Shown: positions 26,560 through 34,795 of the stretch, piece after piece
Layout: every line of letters begins with the position of its first letter
How positions within the stretch are numbered: the stretch's first letter is position 1
Source of the DNA: an uncultured Lachnospiraceae bacterium
GTDB lineage: Bacteria; Bacillota; Clostridia; Lachnospirales; Lachnospiraceae
Direction of reading: 5' to 3'
Assembly: GCA_902775895.1 (NCBI GenBank)
Contig: CACYNO010000001.1
Span: 310,001-374,000, forward strand
DNA length: 64,000 nucleotides
Program-made: the position numbers and the translations under genes
The notes under the pieces: generated by a model
Told to the model about the DNA's origin: nothing
Databases searched by the model: none
The model's input: the letters and a program-made list of their open reading frames with translations, nothing else

Positions 26560-28041
26560 ATGAAAATGTTAAACAAATTAATAATTGCATCTATTTGTTT
26601 GTCTGTAATTACACCGGTTATAGTTCCTTGTGTAACAGAAGCTGCTACAGAAAATGTAATTACAGAAAAAGAGGAAAAACATACACTGTTTCAGGAGTCT
26701 GAAGAAACATTGGAAATTACAAATTCTGATGATATAGAAGATGTGTTAAAAACAGAGTCTGAAAACAGAATAAAATCACTTGAAAATGAATCGCCGGAAC
26801 CGGATAAAGAACAAAACAAAAAAAAGGAAGCTGATGATAAAGATACAAATGAGTCCATACCGGATCCGAGCAAATACACTGAAATAAAAATTGAAGGCAA
26901 AAAGATGTATGTTTCCGTTAAAGGAAATGAGTGGATCAATGAAAACGGTTACTGGCATTTTATAAAAGACGGACAGCTTGTTAAGGGTTGGTATCGGATG
27001 TCAAAAGCGGACGGAGAAAAAACGAGCCACTGGTCGTATTTTGACTCCAAAAACGGAAGAATCTATACTGGTTGGCACCGGATGGGAAAAGCTGAAGGAG
27101 AAAAAACGCCGCACTGGTCATATTTCGGAGCTGACGGTTGGCTCAGGACAGGATGGCAGCAGATGGGTAGAGGAACAGGGAATTCCTTTGGAGAAAACCA
27201 GGCAAAGCACTGGAGTTATTTTGGAGGAAACGGCTGGCTTCAGACGGGATGGAAGTGTTTCACAAAATCTGATGGGGAAAAGAGTCCGCATTGGTCATAT
27301 TTCGGGGGAAACGGCTGGCTCAGGACCGGTTGGCAACAGATGGGAAAAGGGACGGGAAATTCCTATGGAGAAAACAGTACGAAGCACTGGAGCTACTTCG
27401 GTGGAAACGGGTGGCTGAGGACCGGTATGCAGAGCATGGGGACAAGCGCAAACCCTGATGGTAAGAATAAACAACATAGTTCTTTTTTTGGAGGAAATGG
27501 CTGGCTTGTGGAAAATAAAGCGTTCACCTACAGCAATGTGCAATATATAGCAAATTCAAAAGGATGGCTTACACAGGTTAAAAGTGAATATGATAAGACG
27601 TTGTGGAGAGCACATCAATTGTTGGCAAAGGTCACGAATGATAGCATGACGAAAGATCAGAAATTACGGACTTCGTTTAATCACATAAGAGACAGCTATC
27701 CGGAGGTGAGGCCAAGAACTCCTCATTATTCCGGTGCGGGTTGGCATTTATTATATGCCAATGATATATTTGTGAACAAAAAAGGAAATTGCTTCAGCTG
27801 TTGTGCTGCTTTTGCATTTATGGCAAAGGCCATAGGATATGATAATGTTTATGCCATAAGTGTGAACGGACATGGATGGACTGAGATAAACGGACTGGTG
27901 TATGATGCTGAAAGAGAAAGATTCCACAAGGGAAGTTATTTTGCTTTGAGCTATAATACTCCGATAGGTACACAGGATGCACTTGAGCAGTATCAATGGA
28001 TTAAAACGGCAAAGAGTCCATATGCAAAAGTGAAAATCTAA
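26560..28041 (+). CDS. Secreted wall-binding repeat protein with transglutaminase-like domain
   Basis: 493 aa. A signal peptide (residues 1-28, cleavage near VTEA-A) leads into an acidic Glu/Lys-rich linker (30-105). Aromatic wall-binding repeats of choline-binding type follow, with HWSY at 157, 185, 217, 244 and 276 and GWLRTGW between. The C-terminal domain (about 345-493) has Cys411 in KGNCFSCC, His438 in NGHGW and Asp449 in VYDAE, the triad order of transglutaminase-like peptidases. Likely exported, wall-attached and acting on peptide bonds or crosslinks; the substrate is unknown. Paralogous to the next gene. AAAGGA precedes the start. Confidence 0.88.
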   Translation: MKMLNKLIIASICLSVITPVIVPCVTEAATENVITEKEEKHTLFQESEETLEITNSDDIEDVLKTESENRIKSLENESPEPDKEQNKKKEADDKDTNESIPDPSKYTEIKIEGKKMYVSVKGNEWINENGYWHFIKDGQLVKGWYRMSKADGEKTSHWSYFDSKNGRIYTGWHRMGKAEGEKTPHWSYFGADGWLRTGWQQMGRGTGNSFGENQAKHWSYFGGNGWLQTGWKCFTKSDGEKSPHWSYFGGNGWLRTGWQQMGKGTGNSYGENSTKHWSYFGGNGWLRTGMQSMGTSANPDGKNKQHSSFFGGNGWLVENKAFTYSNVQYIANSKGWLTQVKSEYDKTLWRAHQLLAKVTNDSMTKDQKLRTSFNHIRDSYPEVRPRTPHYSGAGWHLLYANDIFVNKKGNCFSCCAAFAFMAKAIGYDNVYAISVNGHGWTEINGLVYDAERERFHKGSYFALSYNTPIGTQDALEQYQWIKTAKSPYAKVKI

Positions 28042-28076
28042 TATGATAATTATTTGTTTATTAGTGAGGTGTTGAT

Positions 28077-30179
28077 ATGTTAAAGAATAATAAAATAATC
28101 GGTCTGATCTCCGCTGGTTTTATAGGTGTGGGAAGTGTTTTTTCAGGTGCGGCCGTTACCGGTATTGTTCAGGAGACAACGGTGTATGCTGCTGCGGACG
28201 TGGCGATAAATGCCGAAAATTTTCCTGATAAAAATTTCAGAAAGTATGTGTCAGATAATGTAGACAAAGACAAAAATGGGAAATTAAGCGAAAAAGAGAT
28301 ATCTGCATGTAAAAAAATAGATTGCAGAGGGAAAGATATTTTAAGCTTAAAAGGAATTGAATTCTTTACGGGATTAAAAGATCTTAATTGCTTAGGGAAC
28401 AATTTGAGTACACTGGACTTGAGCAAGAATGTTTCTTTAGACAGTCTGAATTGCGAGGTAAATGTATTAACTAAGCTTGACGTCAGTAAGAATGTTGCCT
28501 TGGAATATTTATATTGTACAGGTAATGAGTTAAAAACTCTGGATATCAGTAAAAATGTTGCGTTGAAAGATTTAAGGTGTTCAGGAAATGAACTAAGTAA
28601 TCTTGACGTTAGCAAGAATAAAAAATTGGAAATATTGTATTGCTACGGTAATAAACTTAAAAAACTTGATGTGAGAAATAACACAGCATTAGAAGAACTG
28701 CATTGTATAATGAACGACATAAGTGAACTGGATGTAAGTAAAAATGCTGCTTTAAAAAGTATGAGTATCAGTACGAATGCTCTGACCAGTCTGGATGTTA
28801 GTAAAAACAAATCATTAACCGGTGTGGATTCTGAAAATCAGTATAAAGATGTAACTTGTAAAAATGGAGAAATAATTTTATCTGACATGGACCCGGCTAT
28901 TAAACCGGCAAACATCACCAACCTAAAGGGTGCAACATTGTCAGGGGGTAAATTTGTTAATATAACCGGCAATACAATTACTTACGATTATAAGATCGGG
29001 TATAAAAATCAAAAAATGAATGTTACTTTGAATGTCAAGGGGGTCAAAAAGAACGGTTGGAAAAAAGAAGGAAACGGCTGGAAGTATTATAAAGACAATA
29101 AAGCTTATACCGGATGGCATTGGATGACATCCAAAGAAGGTGAAAAAACACCACATTGGTCTTATTTCGGTAAAGACGGAATTATTTATACCGGTTGGCG
29201 CTATATGGGGAAGAACGAAAGGGAAAAAACGTCTCACTGGTCCTATTTTGGCGCTGACGGATGGCTTCGTACGGGTTGGCAGCAAATGGGTAAAGGAACA
29301 GTCAATTCTTTTGGAGAAAATAGTACAAAGCACTGGAGTTATTTCGGAGAGAACGGTTGGCTCAGAACCGGCTGGCAGGCCATGGGAAAAGGGACCGGGA
29401 ACTCTTACGGCGAAAATAACTCTAAACACTGGAGTTATTTTGGAGCTAACGGTTGGTTGAGGACAAGCTGGCAGGCCATGGGAAAAGGGACCGGGAACTC
29501 TTACGGCGAAAACACTACAAAGCACTGGAGTTACTTCGGAGCTAATGGCTGGCTTAGAACCGGCATGCAGACCATGGGGACAAATATAAATCCCGATGGA
29601 AAGAATAGAATTCATATCTCTTATTTCGGCGGAAACGGTTGGCTTGTTACTAACAAAATATTTACATTAAATAAAAAGCAATATACGGCAGACTCTAAAG
29701 GATGGGCAACGGAAGTAAAGACTGAACATGAAAAAACACTTGTAAGAGCCATGCAACTTGTTGATAAAGTGACAAATAACAGCATGACAAAAGAACAGAA
29801 GTTGCGTGCATGTTACGTATATATCAGAGATTCTTATCCTGAATATAATCCGAGGATTCCTCATTTTGCAGGTCAGGGCTGGCACATAACATATGCAAAT
29901 GATATTTTTGTTGGTAAAGACGGCAGAAAAGGAGGAAACTGTATAAGTGTCGGTGCTGCATTTGCATATATGGCAAAGGCTATAGGATATGAAAATGTTT
30001 ATGCAGTAAACGGCACTGGTCACGGTTGGGCAGAGGTTGACAACAAAGTTTATGATGCTGAATGGGAAAGGCATCACAAAGGAAGCTATTATGCTGTAAA
30101 CTACAATGATACGGTGGGAACCCAGAAGTATAAATGGATATTTTCCTCCAGCAATCCATACGCAAGGATCAAGCTTTGA
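28077..30179 (+). CDS. Secreted LRR, wall-binding repeat and transglutaminase-like protein
   Basis: 700 aa. After a signal peptide (to about 39, VYAAA) come an EF-hand-like loop (Asp63 to Glu74), seven leucine-rich repeats of exactly 21 residues (LDxSKN at 113, 134, 155, 176, 197, 218, 239), wall-binding repeats with HWSYFG at 360, 387, 419, 451 and 483, and a transglutaminase-like domain with Cys622, His649 and Asp660. It shares the wall-binding and catalytic parts with the preceding protein but has gained the LRR module, a likely protein-binding surface. GAGGTG ribosome binding site. Function inferred from domains only. Confidence 0.88.
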   Translation: MLKNNKIIGLISAGFIGVGSVFSGAAVTGIVQETTVYAAADVAINAENFPDKNFRKYVSDNVDKDKNGKLSEKEISACKKIDCRGKDILSLKGIEFFTGLKDLNCLGNNLSTLDLSKNVSLDSLNCEVNVLTKLDVSKNVALEYLYCTGNELKTLDISKNVALKDLRCSGNELSNLDVSKNKKLEILYCYGNKLKKLDVRNNTALEELHCIMNDISELDVSKNAALKSMSISTNALTSLDVSKNKSLTGVDSENQYKDVTCKNGEIILSDMDPAIKPANITNLKGATLSGGKFVNITGNTITYDYKIGYKNQKMNVTLNVKGVKKNGWKKEGNGWKYYKDNKAYTGWHWMTSKEGEKTPHWSYFGKDGIIYTGWRYMGKNEREKTSHWSYFGADGWLRTGWQQMGKGTVNSFGENSTKHWSYFGENGWLRTGWQAMGKGTGNSYGENNSKHWSYFGANGWLRTSWQAMGKGTGNSYGENTTKHWSYFGANGWLRTGMQTMGTNINPDGKNRIHISYFGGNGWLVTNKIFTLNKKQYTADSKGWATEVKTEHEKTLVRAMQLVDKVTNNSMTKEQKLRACYVYIRDSYPEYNPRIPHFAGQGWHITYANDIFVGKDGRKGGNCISVGAAFAYMAKAIGYENVYAVNGTGHGWAEVDNKVYDAEWERHHKGSYYAVNYNDTVGTQKYKWIFSSSNPYARIKL
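29371..29512 (+). repeat. Recently duplicated 96-bp unit inside the LRR/wall-binding gene
   Basis: A 46-base stretch starting GCTGGCAGGCCATGGG is identical at 29371-29416 and 29467-29512, offset 96 bases, which is 32 codons, one wall-binding repeat. Flanking codons differ, so the identity reflects recent duplication or gene conversion. Reading frame is kept. Confidence 0.85.
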
Positions 30180-30236
30180 TCTGTGCTTAAGACAGGAGAC
30201 GGTCTTTACAAATATAAAGTTACGGAGTCGTTGATA

Positions 30237-31652
30237 ATGGTTTTCAGTTCTTTGGTATTTTTATGTATTTTTTTGCCGATCATATTTTTGGCGCACAGTT
30301 TTGTGCCGTCCATCAGGGTGAAAAACATACTGCTAATAATTGCAAGTCTCCTGTTTTATTCTTTCGGAGAACCGGTTTATGTAATCCTAATGGTGGCAAG
30401 TGCTTTGGCAAATTACCTGTGTGCTCTTGCGCTGGGGCGTTTTAACCGTAAGGTGGTTGTAACAATTGCGGTGATAATAAACATAGGTGTATTGTGCGTT
30501 TTTAAATACACCGGTTTTATAGTGGAGACTATAAACGCATGGAGTGGGGCGGATATTCCCGTTCCGCAGATAGCGCTTCCCGTCGGTATATCATTTTTTA
30601 CTTTCCAGGCATTGTCGTATGTGATAGACGTATACCGTGGAAATGTTGATGTCCAAAAGAACTTTGCAAAAGTGTTGCTTTATATATCCTTCTTCCCACA
30701 GCTTATTGCAGGACCTATTGTTAAATACAGGGATATAGCAAAAGAGATAGATCACAGGGTAATATCCATAAGGGAAGTGGCGCCGGGGCTCAGGAGATTT
30801 ATAACCGGTCTCGGAAAGAAAGTGATAATAGCAAATGCCATGGCGGTTTGTGCTGACAATATTTTCAGTCAGGAGCTTGCGCAGATAAATATTTTCGGTG
30901 CATGGATCGGCGCCATAGCTTATCTGATGCAGATATACTTTGACTTCAGCGGTTACAGTGATATGGCTATCGGTATGGGCAGGATGTTCGGATTCCATTT
31001 TAAAGAGAATTTCAACTTTCCTTATGTTGCTCTTAATATTAAAGATTTCTGGCGAAGGTGGCACATATCGCTTTCCTCATGGTTTAAAGAGTACGTTTAT
31101 ATACCGCTCGGAGGAAACCGTAAAGGCAAACCCCGTACCGTGATAAACAAGCTGATAGTGTTCTTCCTTACGGGGCTGTGGCACGGTGCCAATTGGACCT
31201 TTGTGGTATGGGGGATGTTTCACGGGGCTTTGAACTTTTTGGAGGAATATGTGCCCGGAATGAGAAGGCTTCCGAAGGTCATAGGGCATATTTATCTGAT
31301 AGTTGCAGTTACGGTAGGCTTTGTTATTTTCAGGGCGGACACCATAAGTTACGGATTCGGTATGGTTGCAAGGATGTTTTCAGGCTTTGAGTTTTCGAAT
31401 ATCTCGATGTCTGTTGCCGTGCAACAGCTGACACCGCAGTTTATCATAATGCTCATAGTTGCCATCATTGCCTGCGGTCCTGTTGGGGGTCTGATCATTA
31501 AGCTCAGGGAGACATCTGATAAGAGTACATTTACAAAAAATGAGAGTATTGTGCAGGTTGTTACATACATCGCCGCAATGGTCCTTCTTTGCTGGTGCAT
31601 AATAAGATTGTCCAGTGGATCCTATAACCCGTTTATTTATTTCAGGTTCTGA
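30237..31652 (+). CDS. MBOAT-family membrane O-acyltransferase (AlgI-like)
   Basis: 471-aa multi-pass membrane protein that moves acyl groups, usually acetyl, across the membrane to surface polymers. The MBOAT signature is visible: FFPQLIAGPIVKY, DFSGYSDMAIGMGR, WRRWHISLSSW (His275) and GLWHGANW with the catalytic His316. The ATG at 30237 starts directly at the first hydrophobic segment with GGAG upstream; a GTG 54 bases earlier has no good ribosome binding site. It ends 1 base before the AlgJ-like gene, the usual pairing of AlgI- and AlgJ-type partners. Confidence 0.93.
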   Translation: MVFSSLVFLCIFLPIIFLAHSFVPSIRVKNILLIIASLLFYSFGEPVYVILMVASALANYLCALALGRFNRKVVVTIAVIINIGVLCVFKYTGFIVETINAWSGADIPVPQIALPVGISFFTFQALSYVIDVYRGNVDVQKNFAKVLLYISFFPQLIAGPIVKYRDIAKEIDHRVISIREVAPGLRRFITGLGKKVIIANAMAVCADNIFSQELAQINIFGAWIGAIAYLMQIYFDFSGYSDMAIGMGRMFGFHFKENFNFPYVALNIKDFWRRWHISLSSWFKEYVYIPLGGNRKGKPRTVINKLIVFFLTGLWHGANWTFVVWGMFHGALNFLEEYVPGMRRLPKVIGHIYLIVAVTVGFVIFRADTISYGFGMVARMFSGFEFSNISMSVAVQQLTPQFIIMLIVAIIACGPVGGLIIKLRETSDKSTFTKNESIVQVVTYIAAMVLLCWCIIRLSSGSYNPFIYFRF

Positions 31653-31653
31653 T

Positions 31654-33060
31654 ATGAAAAAATTTCTGATCGTTTTTATAACAATATGCATATCCGTACT
31701 GGCGGTTCCTCTTGTTGCAATGATCTTCCGTCCGACTACGGAAAGCACTGACAACCGTAAACTTGCACAGTTCCCGGCGGTGACAAAGCCTGACGGGTCA
31801 CTTAATGTTGCCTTTTTTTCCGGCTTTGACAGCTGGTTTAGTGATCATTTTGCTTTCAGGAATGAACTGATATATGCCGACGCAAATATTCAAAACGATG
31901 TGTTTAAAGTCTCAAATGTTGACAATGTTATTTCCGGAAGAGACGGATGGCTTTTTTATACATCTACTCTAAAGGACTATCTGGGGACGGACAGGATGTC
32001 GGACAGAGAGATATATAATATAGCGCATAATATTTCTATAGCATATGACTATGTAAAAGATAAGGGTTGTAAATTTGTATTAACCGTTCCTGCAAACAAG
32101 AACACTCTGTACGGTGAATATGTGCCGTATTACGATTCATACATTGTAGATAATGTCCATAATATTGACGCTCTCACCCCTTTACTTAATGATATGCAGA
32201 TACCTTACGCAGATCTTGTTAAGAGTTTTAAGGATGAGGAAGAAATACTTTATTTAAAAACGGATTCCCACTGGAACAACAAAGGGGCAGTACTGGCATA
32301 TAACAATATCATGGATACTCTTGAGTTGCCCCATGATGATTATTCTTCTGTTAATGTCACCATGCGAGCTGATGAGGCCGGTGATCTGAGCAAAATGATG
32401 TATACCTTTTATGGGCAAAAAGAGCCGAATTATTATTATGATATACAGCAACGCTTTGAATATTCAGACGCTTTTAAGAGTGTGGAGGATGGCAGGATAG
32501 AGACAAATGGCACCGGACAAAACGGTGATCTGCTCATGTTTCGGGATTCTTTCGGAAATACACTTATTCCTTTGATCGCAAACGAATTTGCAAACGGACG
32601 GTTTTCCAGAGAAGCGGCATATTCTTTGGAAAAATATATTGAAGAGAGCAGACCCGATGTTGTGGTCTTTGAAAAAGTTGAAAGAAACATAGGTGAGTTT
32701 ATAAAAATGCCGCCGGTGATAGCGGCACCCGTATATGACAGTGAGGATGAAGCATTCCCGGATATAGCTATAGTTAATGATACAGAAGGTTCAAATATGG
32801 TCATGAAGACCCTTGAACTTGATTCTGATTATTATGAAATATCAGGAGAGTTGGTTAAAGGACGTATCAAGACAGATTCGGATATTATCATAAATGTAAA
32901 TGGGACATATTATAAGGCTTATCATACAGGGGAATGCGGTTATTCTTTATACTTGAAAAAGGAAGATGTTACTTTTCCGGCTGTTGTCTATGTAAATGTT
33001 ACCGGTATGGCCACAAATCCGCTTGAAAAAAAGACGTTTTTAATAGATAATGTTCAGTGA
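31654..33060 (+). CDS. AlgJ/DHHW-like SGNH acyltransferase partner
   Basis: 468 aa with an N-terminal signal-anchor (residues 4-25). The extracellular domain has FSDHFAFRNEL (62-72), TDSHWNNKGA (Asp204, His206) and MFRDSFGN (Ser299), the DxH and Ser elements of AlgJ/AlgX-type O-acetylation proteins. It probably takes the acyl group from the MBOAT protein and places it on a wall polymer. The ATG at 31654 is chosen because it starts the hydrophobic anchor. The last ~80 residues form an extra beta-rich part. Confidence 0.88.
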   Translation: MKKFLIVFITICISVLAVPLVAMIFRPTTESTDNRKLAQFPAVTKPDGSLNVAFFSGFDSWFSDHFAFRNELIYADANIQNDVFKVSNVDNVISGRDGWLFYTSTLKDYLGTDRMSDREIYNIAHNISIAYDYVKDKGCKFVLTVPANKNTLYGEYVPYYDSYIVDNVHNIDALTPLLNDMQIPYADLVKSFKDEEEILYLKTDSHWNNKGAVLAYNNIMDTLELPHDDYSSVNVTMRADEAGDLSKMMYTFYGQKEPNYYYDIQQRFEYSDAFKSVEDGRIETNGTGQNGDLLMFRDSFGNTLIPLIANEFANGRFSREAAYSLEKYIEESRPDVVVFEKVERNIGEFIKMPPVIAAPVYDSEDEAFPDIAIVNDTEGSNMVMKTLELDSDYYEISGELVKGRIKTDSDIIINVNGTYYKAYHTGECGYSLYLKKEDVTFPAVVYVNVTGMATNPLEKKTFLIDNVQ

Positions 33061-33093
33061 TAGTTTGTTTGCATAAGAGAGGAGAATTTAGAA

Positions 33094-33498
33094 ATGAAAA
33101 ATTTTAAAAGATTTGCTGTTTTACTTGCTGTGCCCGCCATGGGTATTACAATGGCTGCCTGCGGTGGAGGAAACGCAGAAGAAACAACAGGGGTGACAGA
33201 GGTTGTAACTGATTCTACGGAAGCAACATCTGAAACTACAACCCAGACAACAACAGCAACAACGAAAGCGACAACTACAGCTGCACCTACAACGACAGCA
33301 GCACCGACAACGGCAGCGCCTACAACGACAGCAGCCCCCAAACAGACAACGGCAGCACCTAAACAGACAACGGCAGCCGCTACGAAGGCAGCAAAAAGCG
33401 TGGTGTCTAAAACGCCTTTTTATGATTGTGACGGTTCAGGACACGGCTATTATGAGATTGTTTATTCTGACGGTTCAAAAGGATACGAAGAGTTTTAA
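33094..33498 (+). CDS. Thr/Ala-rich lipoprotein
   Basis: 134 aa. A lipoprotein signal peptide ends in the lipobox MAAC (Cys23). A low-complexity linker of Thr, Ala and Pro repeats (TTAAP units, about residues 30-105) leads to a short C-terminal domain with FYDCDGSGHGYYEIVYSDGSKGYEEF. The Thr-rich part may be glycosylated or span the wall. GAGGAG ribosome binding site. Function unknown; it closes the surface locus before tRNA-Thr. Confidence 0.85.
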   Translation: MKNFKRFAVLLAVPAMGITMAACGGGNAEETTGVTEVVTDSTEATSETTTQTTTATTKATTTAAPTTTAAPTTAAPTTTAAPKQTTAAPKQTTAAATKAAKSVVSKTPFYDCDGSGHGYYEIVYSDGSKGYEEF

Positions 33499-33519
33499 AT
33501 ACGATCCGGAAAGATCCGT

Positions 33520-33548
33520 TTGACTTTTTAAAGCCTGTATAATATATT
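33520..33548 (+). promoter_or_regulatory. tRNA-Thr promoter
   Basis: TTGACT at 33520-33525, 17-base spacer, TATATT at 33543-33548, 13 bases before the mature tRNA 5' end. Confidence 0.65.
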
Positions 33549-33561
33549 ATACGGGCTGTGT

Positions 33562-33634
33562 GCTACCGTGGCTCAGTTGGTAGAGCAGCTGATTCGTAAT
33601 CAGCAGGTCACCGGTTCAAGTCCGGTCGGTAGCT
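33562..33634 (+). tRNA. tRNA-Thr(CGT)
   Basis: 73 bases: acceptor GCTACCG pairing with CGGTAGC, discriminator T, D-loop with AGTTGGTAGAGC, anticodon stem GCTGA/TCAGC, loop TTCGTAA with anticodon CGT, T-arm CCGGTTCAAGTCCGG. No encoded CCA. It reads ACG. Confidence 0.96.
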
Positions 33635-33646
33635 TTCTTGTATGTG

Positions 33647-33674
33647 AAGCCTGCAGGTGCAGGTTTCTTTTTTT
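33647..33674 (+). terminator. Intrinsic terminator after tRNA-Thr
   Basis: AAGCCTGC (33647-33654) pairs with GCAGGTTT (33659-33666, one G-T pair) across the loop AGGT, followed by CTTTTTTT. Confidence 0.75.
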
Positions 33675-33697
33675 ATGCGTTTCTTGTTTATTTAACC

Positions 33698-33722
33698 GCA
33701 AATATTTGCTATTATATATAAT
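33698..33722 (+). promoter_or_regulatory. Palindrome and -10 region upstream of pyrE
   Basis: GCAAATATTTGC at 33698-33709 is a 12-bp perfect palindrome touching a TGcTATTAT extended -10 (33707-33715), with a further TATAAT at 33717-33722. No PyrR-type attenuator structure was seen. The palindrome could be an operator; this is inference. Confidence 0.35.
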
Positions 33723-33751
33723 TGAGTTATTAGGGACATCAGGAGGTACAT

Positions 33752-34438
33752 ATGGAACAGTATAAAAAAGATTTTATTGAATTCATGGTGGATTGTGATG
33801 TTTTAAAGTTCGGAGAATTTACTTTAAAGAGCGGTCGAAAGTCCCCGTTTTTTATGAATGCGGGGCTTTATGTAACAGGGAGTCAGCTTATGCGACTGGG
33901 AGAGTTTTATGCCACTGCGGTACATGAAAATTTCGGGGATGACTTTGATGTGTTTTTCGGACCGGCTTATAAAGGAATCCCTATATCAGTAGCCACAGCA
34001 ATTGCTTACAGCAGGCTGTACGGCAAAGAGATAAGATATTGTTCCAATCGTAAAGAGGTTAAGGACCACGGAGATGCGGGTATAATGCTGGGCAGTCCGT
34101 TGAAAGACGGTGACAGAGTGGTGATTCTTGAAGATGTTACCACATCCGGCAAATCCATTCAGGAAACTTATCCCATAATCACTGCCCAGGCAGACATTAA
34201 CATAAAGGGAATGATGGTATCTCTGAATCGTCTTGAGCAGGGACTTGACTGTGATACAGAGACAGCGCTTACTCTGGTGGGGAAGGAATACGGATTCCCA
34301 ACAGCGTCTATCGTGGACATGGACGAGGTGAAAGATTATCTCTATAACAAAGAGATCGGCGGAAAAGTCATTATTGATGATGGTATAAAAAAAGCTCTTG
34401 ATGAGTATTATGATGAATACGGAGTTAAAAAAGCATAA
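33752..34438 (+). CDS. pyrE: Orotate phosphoribosyltransferase
   Basis: Joins orotate and PRPP to orotidine 5'-phosphate in pyrimidine synthesis. The PRPP-binding motif is VVILEDVTTSGKSI, with the FGPAYKGIPISVATA and KEVKDHGDAG segments before it. At 228 aa it is of the longer PyrE type. AGGAGGT ribosome binding site. It is apart from other pyr genes. Confidence 0.96.
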   Translation: MEQYKKDFIEFMVDCDVLKFGEFTLKSGRKSPFFMNAGLYVTGSQLMRLGEFYATAVHENFGDDFDVFFGPAYKGIPISVATAIAYSRLYGKEIRYCSNRKEVKDHGDAGIMLGSPLKDGDRVVILEDVTTSGKSIQETYPIITAQADINIKGMMVSLNRLEQGLDCDTETALTLVGKEYGFPTASIVDMDEVKDYLYNKEIGGKVIIDDGIKKALDEYYDEYGVKKA

Positions 34439-34440
34439 AT

Positions 34441-34779
34441 ATGGCTGAAGTTAAAAAAGTAAAAAACAAGATATTTCACAGAAATATGTTTTTCAGCGCA
34501 AAGCCTGCTGCCGGCGGGGTGGTTTCTCTTATTTGCGGAGGAGCTGCCGTTGCCCTGCTGATAATATGTGTGTGTCTTTCCTACGGCATGGGAGGACAGG
34601 CGGGACGGCTGGTAGGAAGTCTTGCTCTTACTGCCTTTATCGTTTCCGGGTTTGGGATATATTTCGGATTCAGGGGATTTAAGGAGGAAGGGAAAGCATA
34701 TCTTCCCTGCAGGATAGGAGTTATTTTTTGCGGCTGTGTCTGTGCTTTTGTTGTGGCGTTGTTTGTGATCGGTGTTTGA
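34441..34779 (+). CDS. Small membrane protein, unknown, after pyrE
   Basis: 112 aa with three hydrophobic segments (about residues 25-48, 58-78 and 90-112) and a basic N terminus (KKVKNKIFHRN). No recognised motif. It starts 2 bases after the pyrE stop and ends 16 bases before the next gene, so it is likely cotranscribed and possibly works with the 651-aa protein that follows. Confidence 0.75.
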   Translation: MAEVKKVKNKIFHRNMFFSAKPAAGGVVSLICGGAAVALLIICVCLSYGMGGQAGRLVGSLALTAFIVSGFGIYFGFRGFKEEGKAYLPCRIGVIFCGCVCAFVVALFVIGV

Positions 34780-34795
34780 TGAACGGGGGAATGAA

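Noticed and set aside
28941..29615. 224-codon open frame on the minus strand across the wall-binding repeats
   Set aside because: It is an antisense shadow produced by the codon pattern of the repeats, with no ribosome binding site or recognisable domains.
30183..30236. GTG start 54 bases before the MBOAT ATG
   Set aside because: No ribosome binding site there, and it would add a polar stretch before the first membrane helix.
33568..33765. Open frame of 65 codons across tRNA-Thr
   Set aside because: It is the tRNA gene itself and its terminator region.
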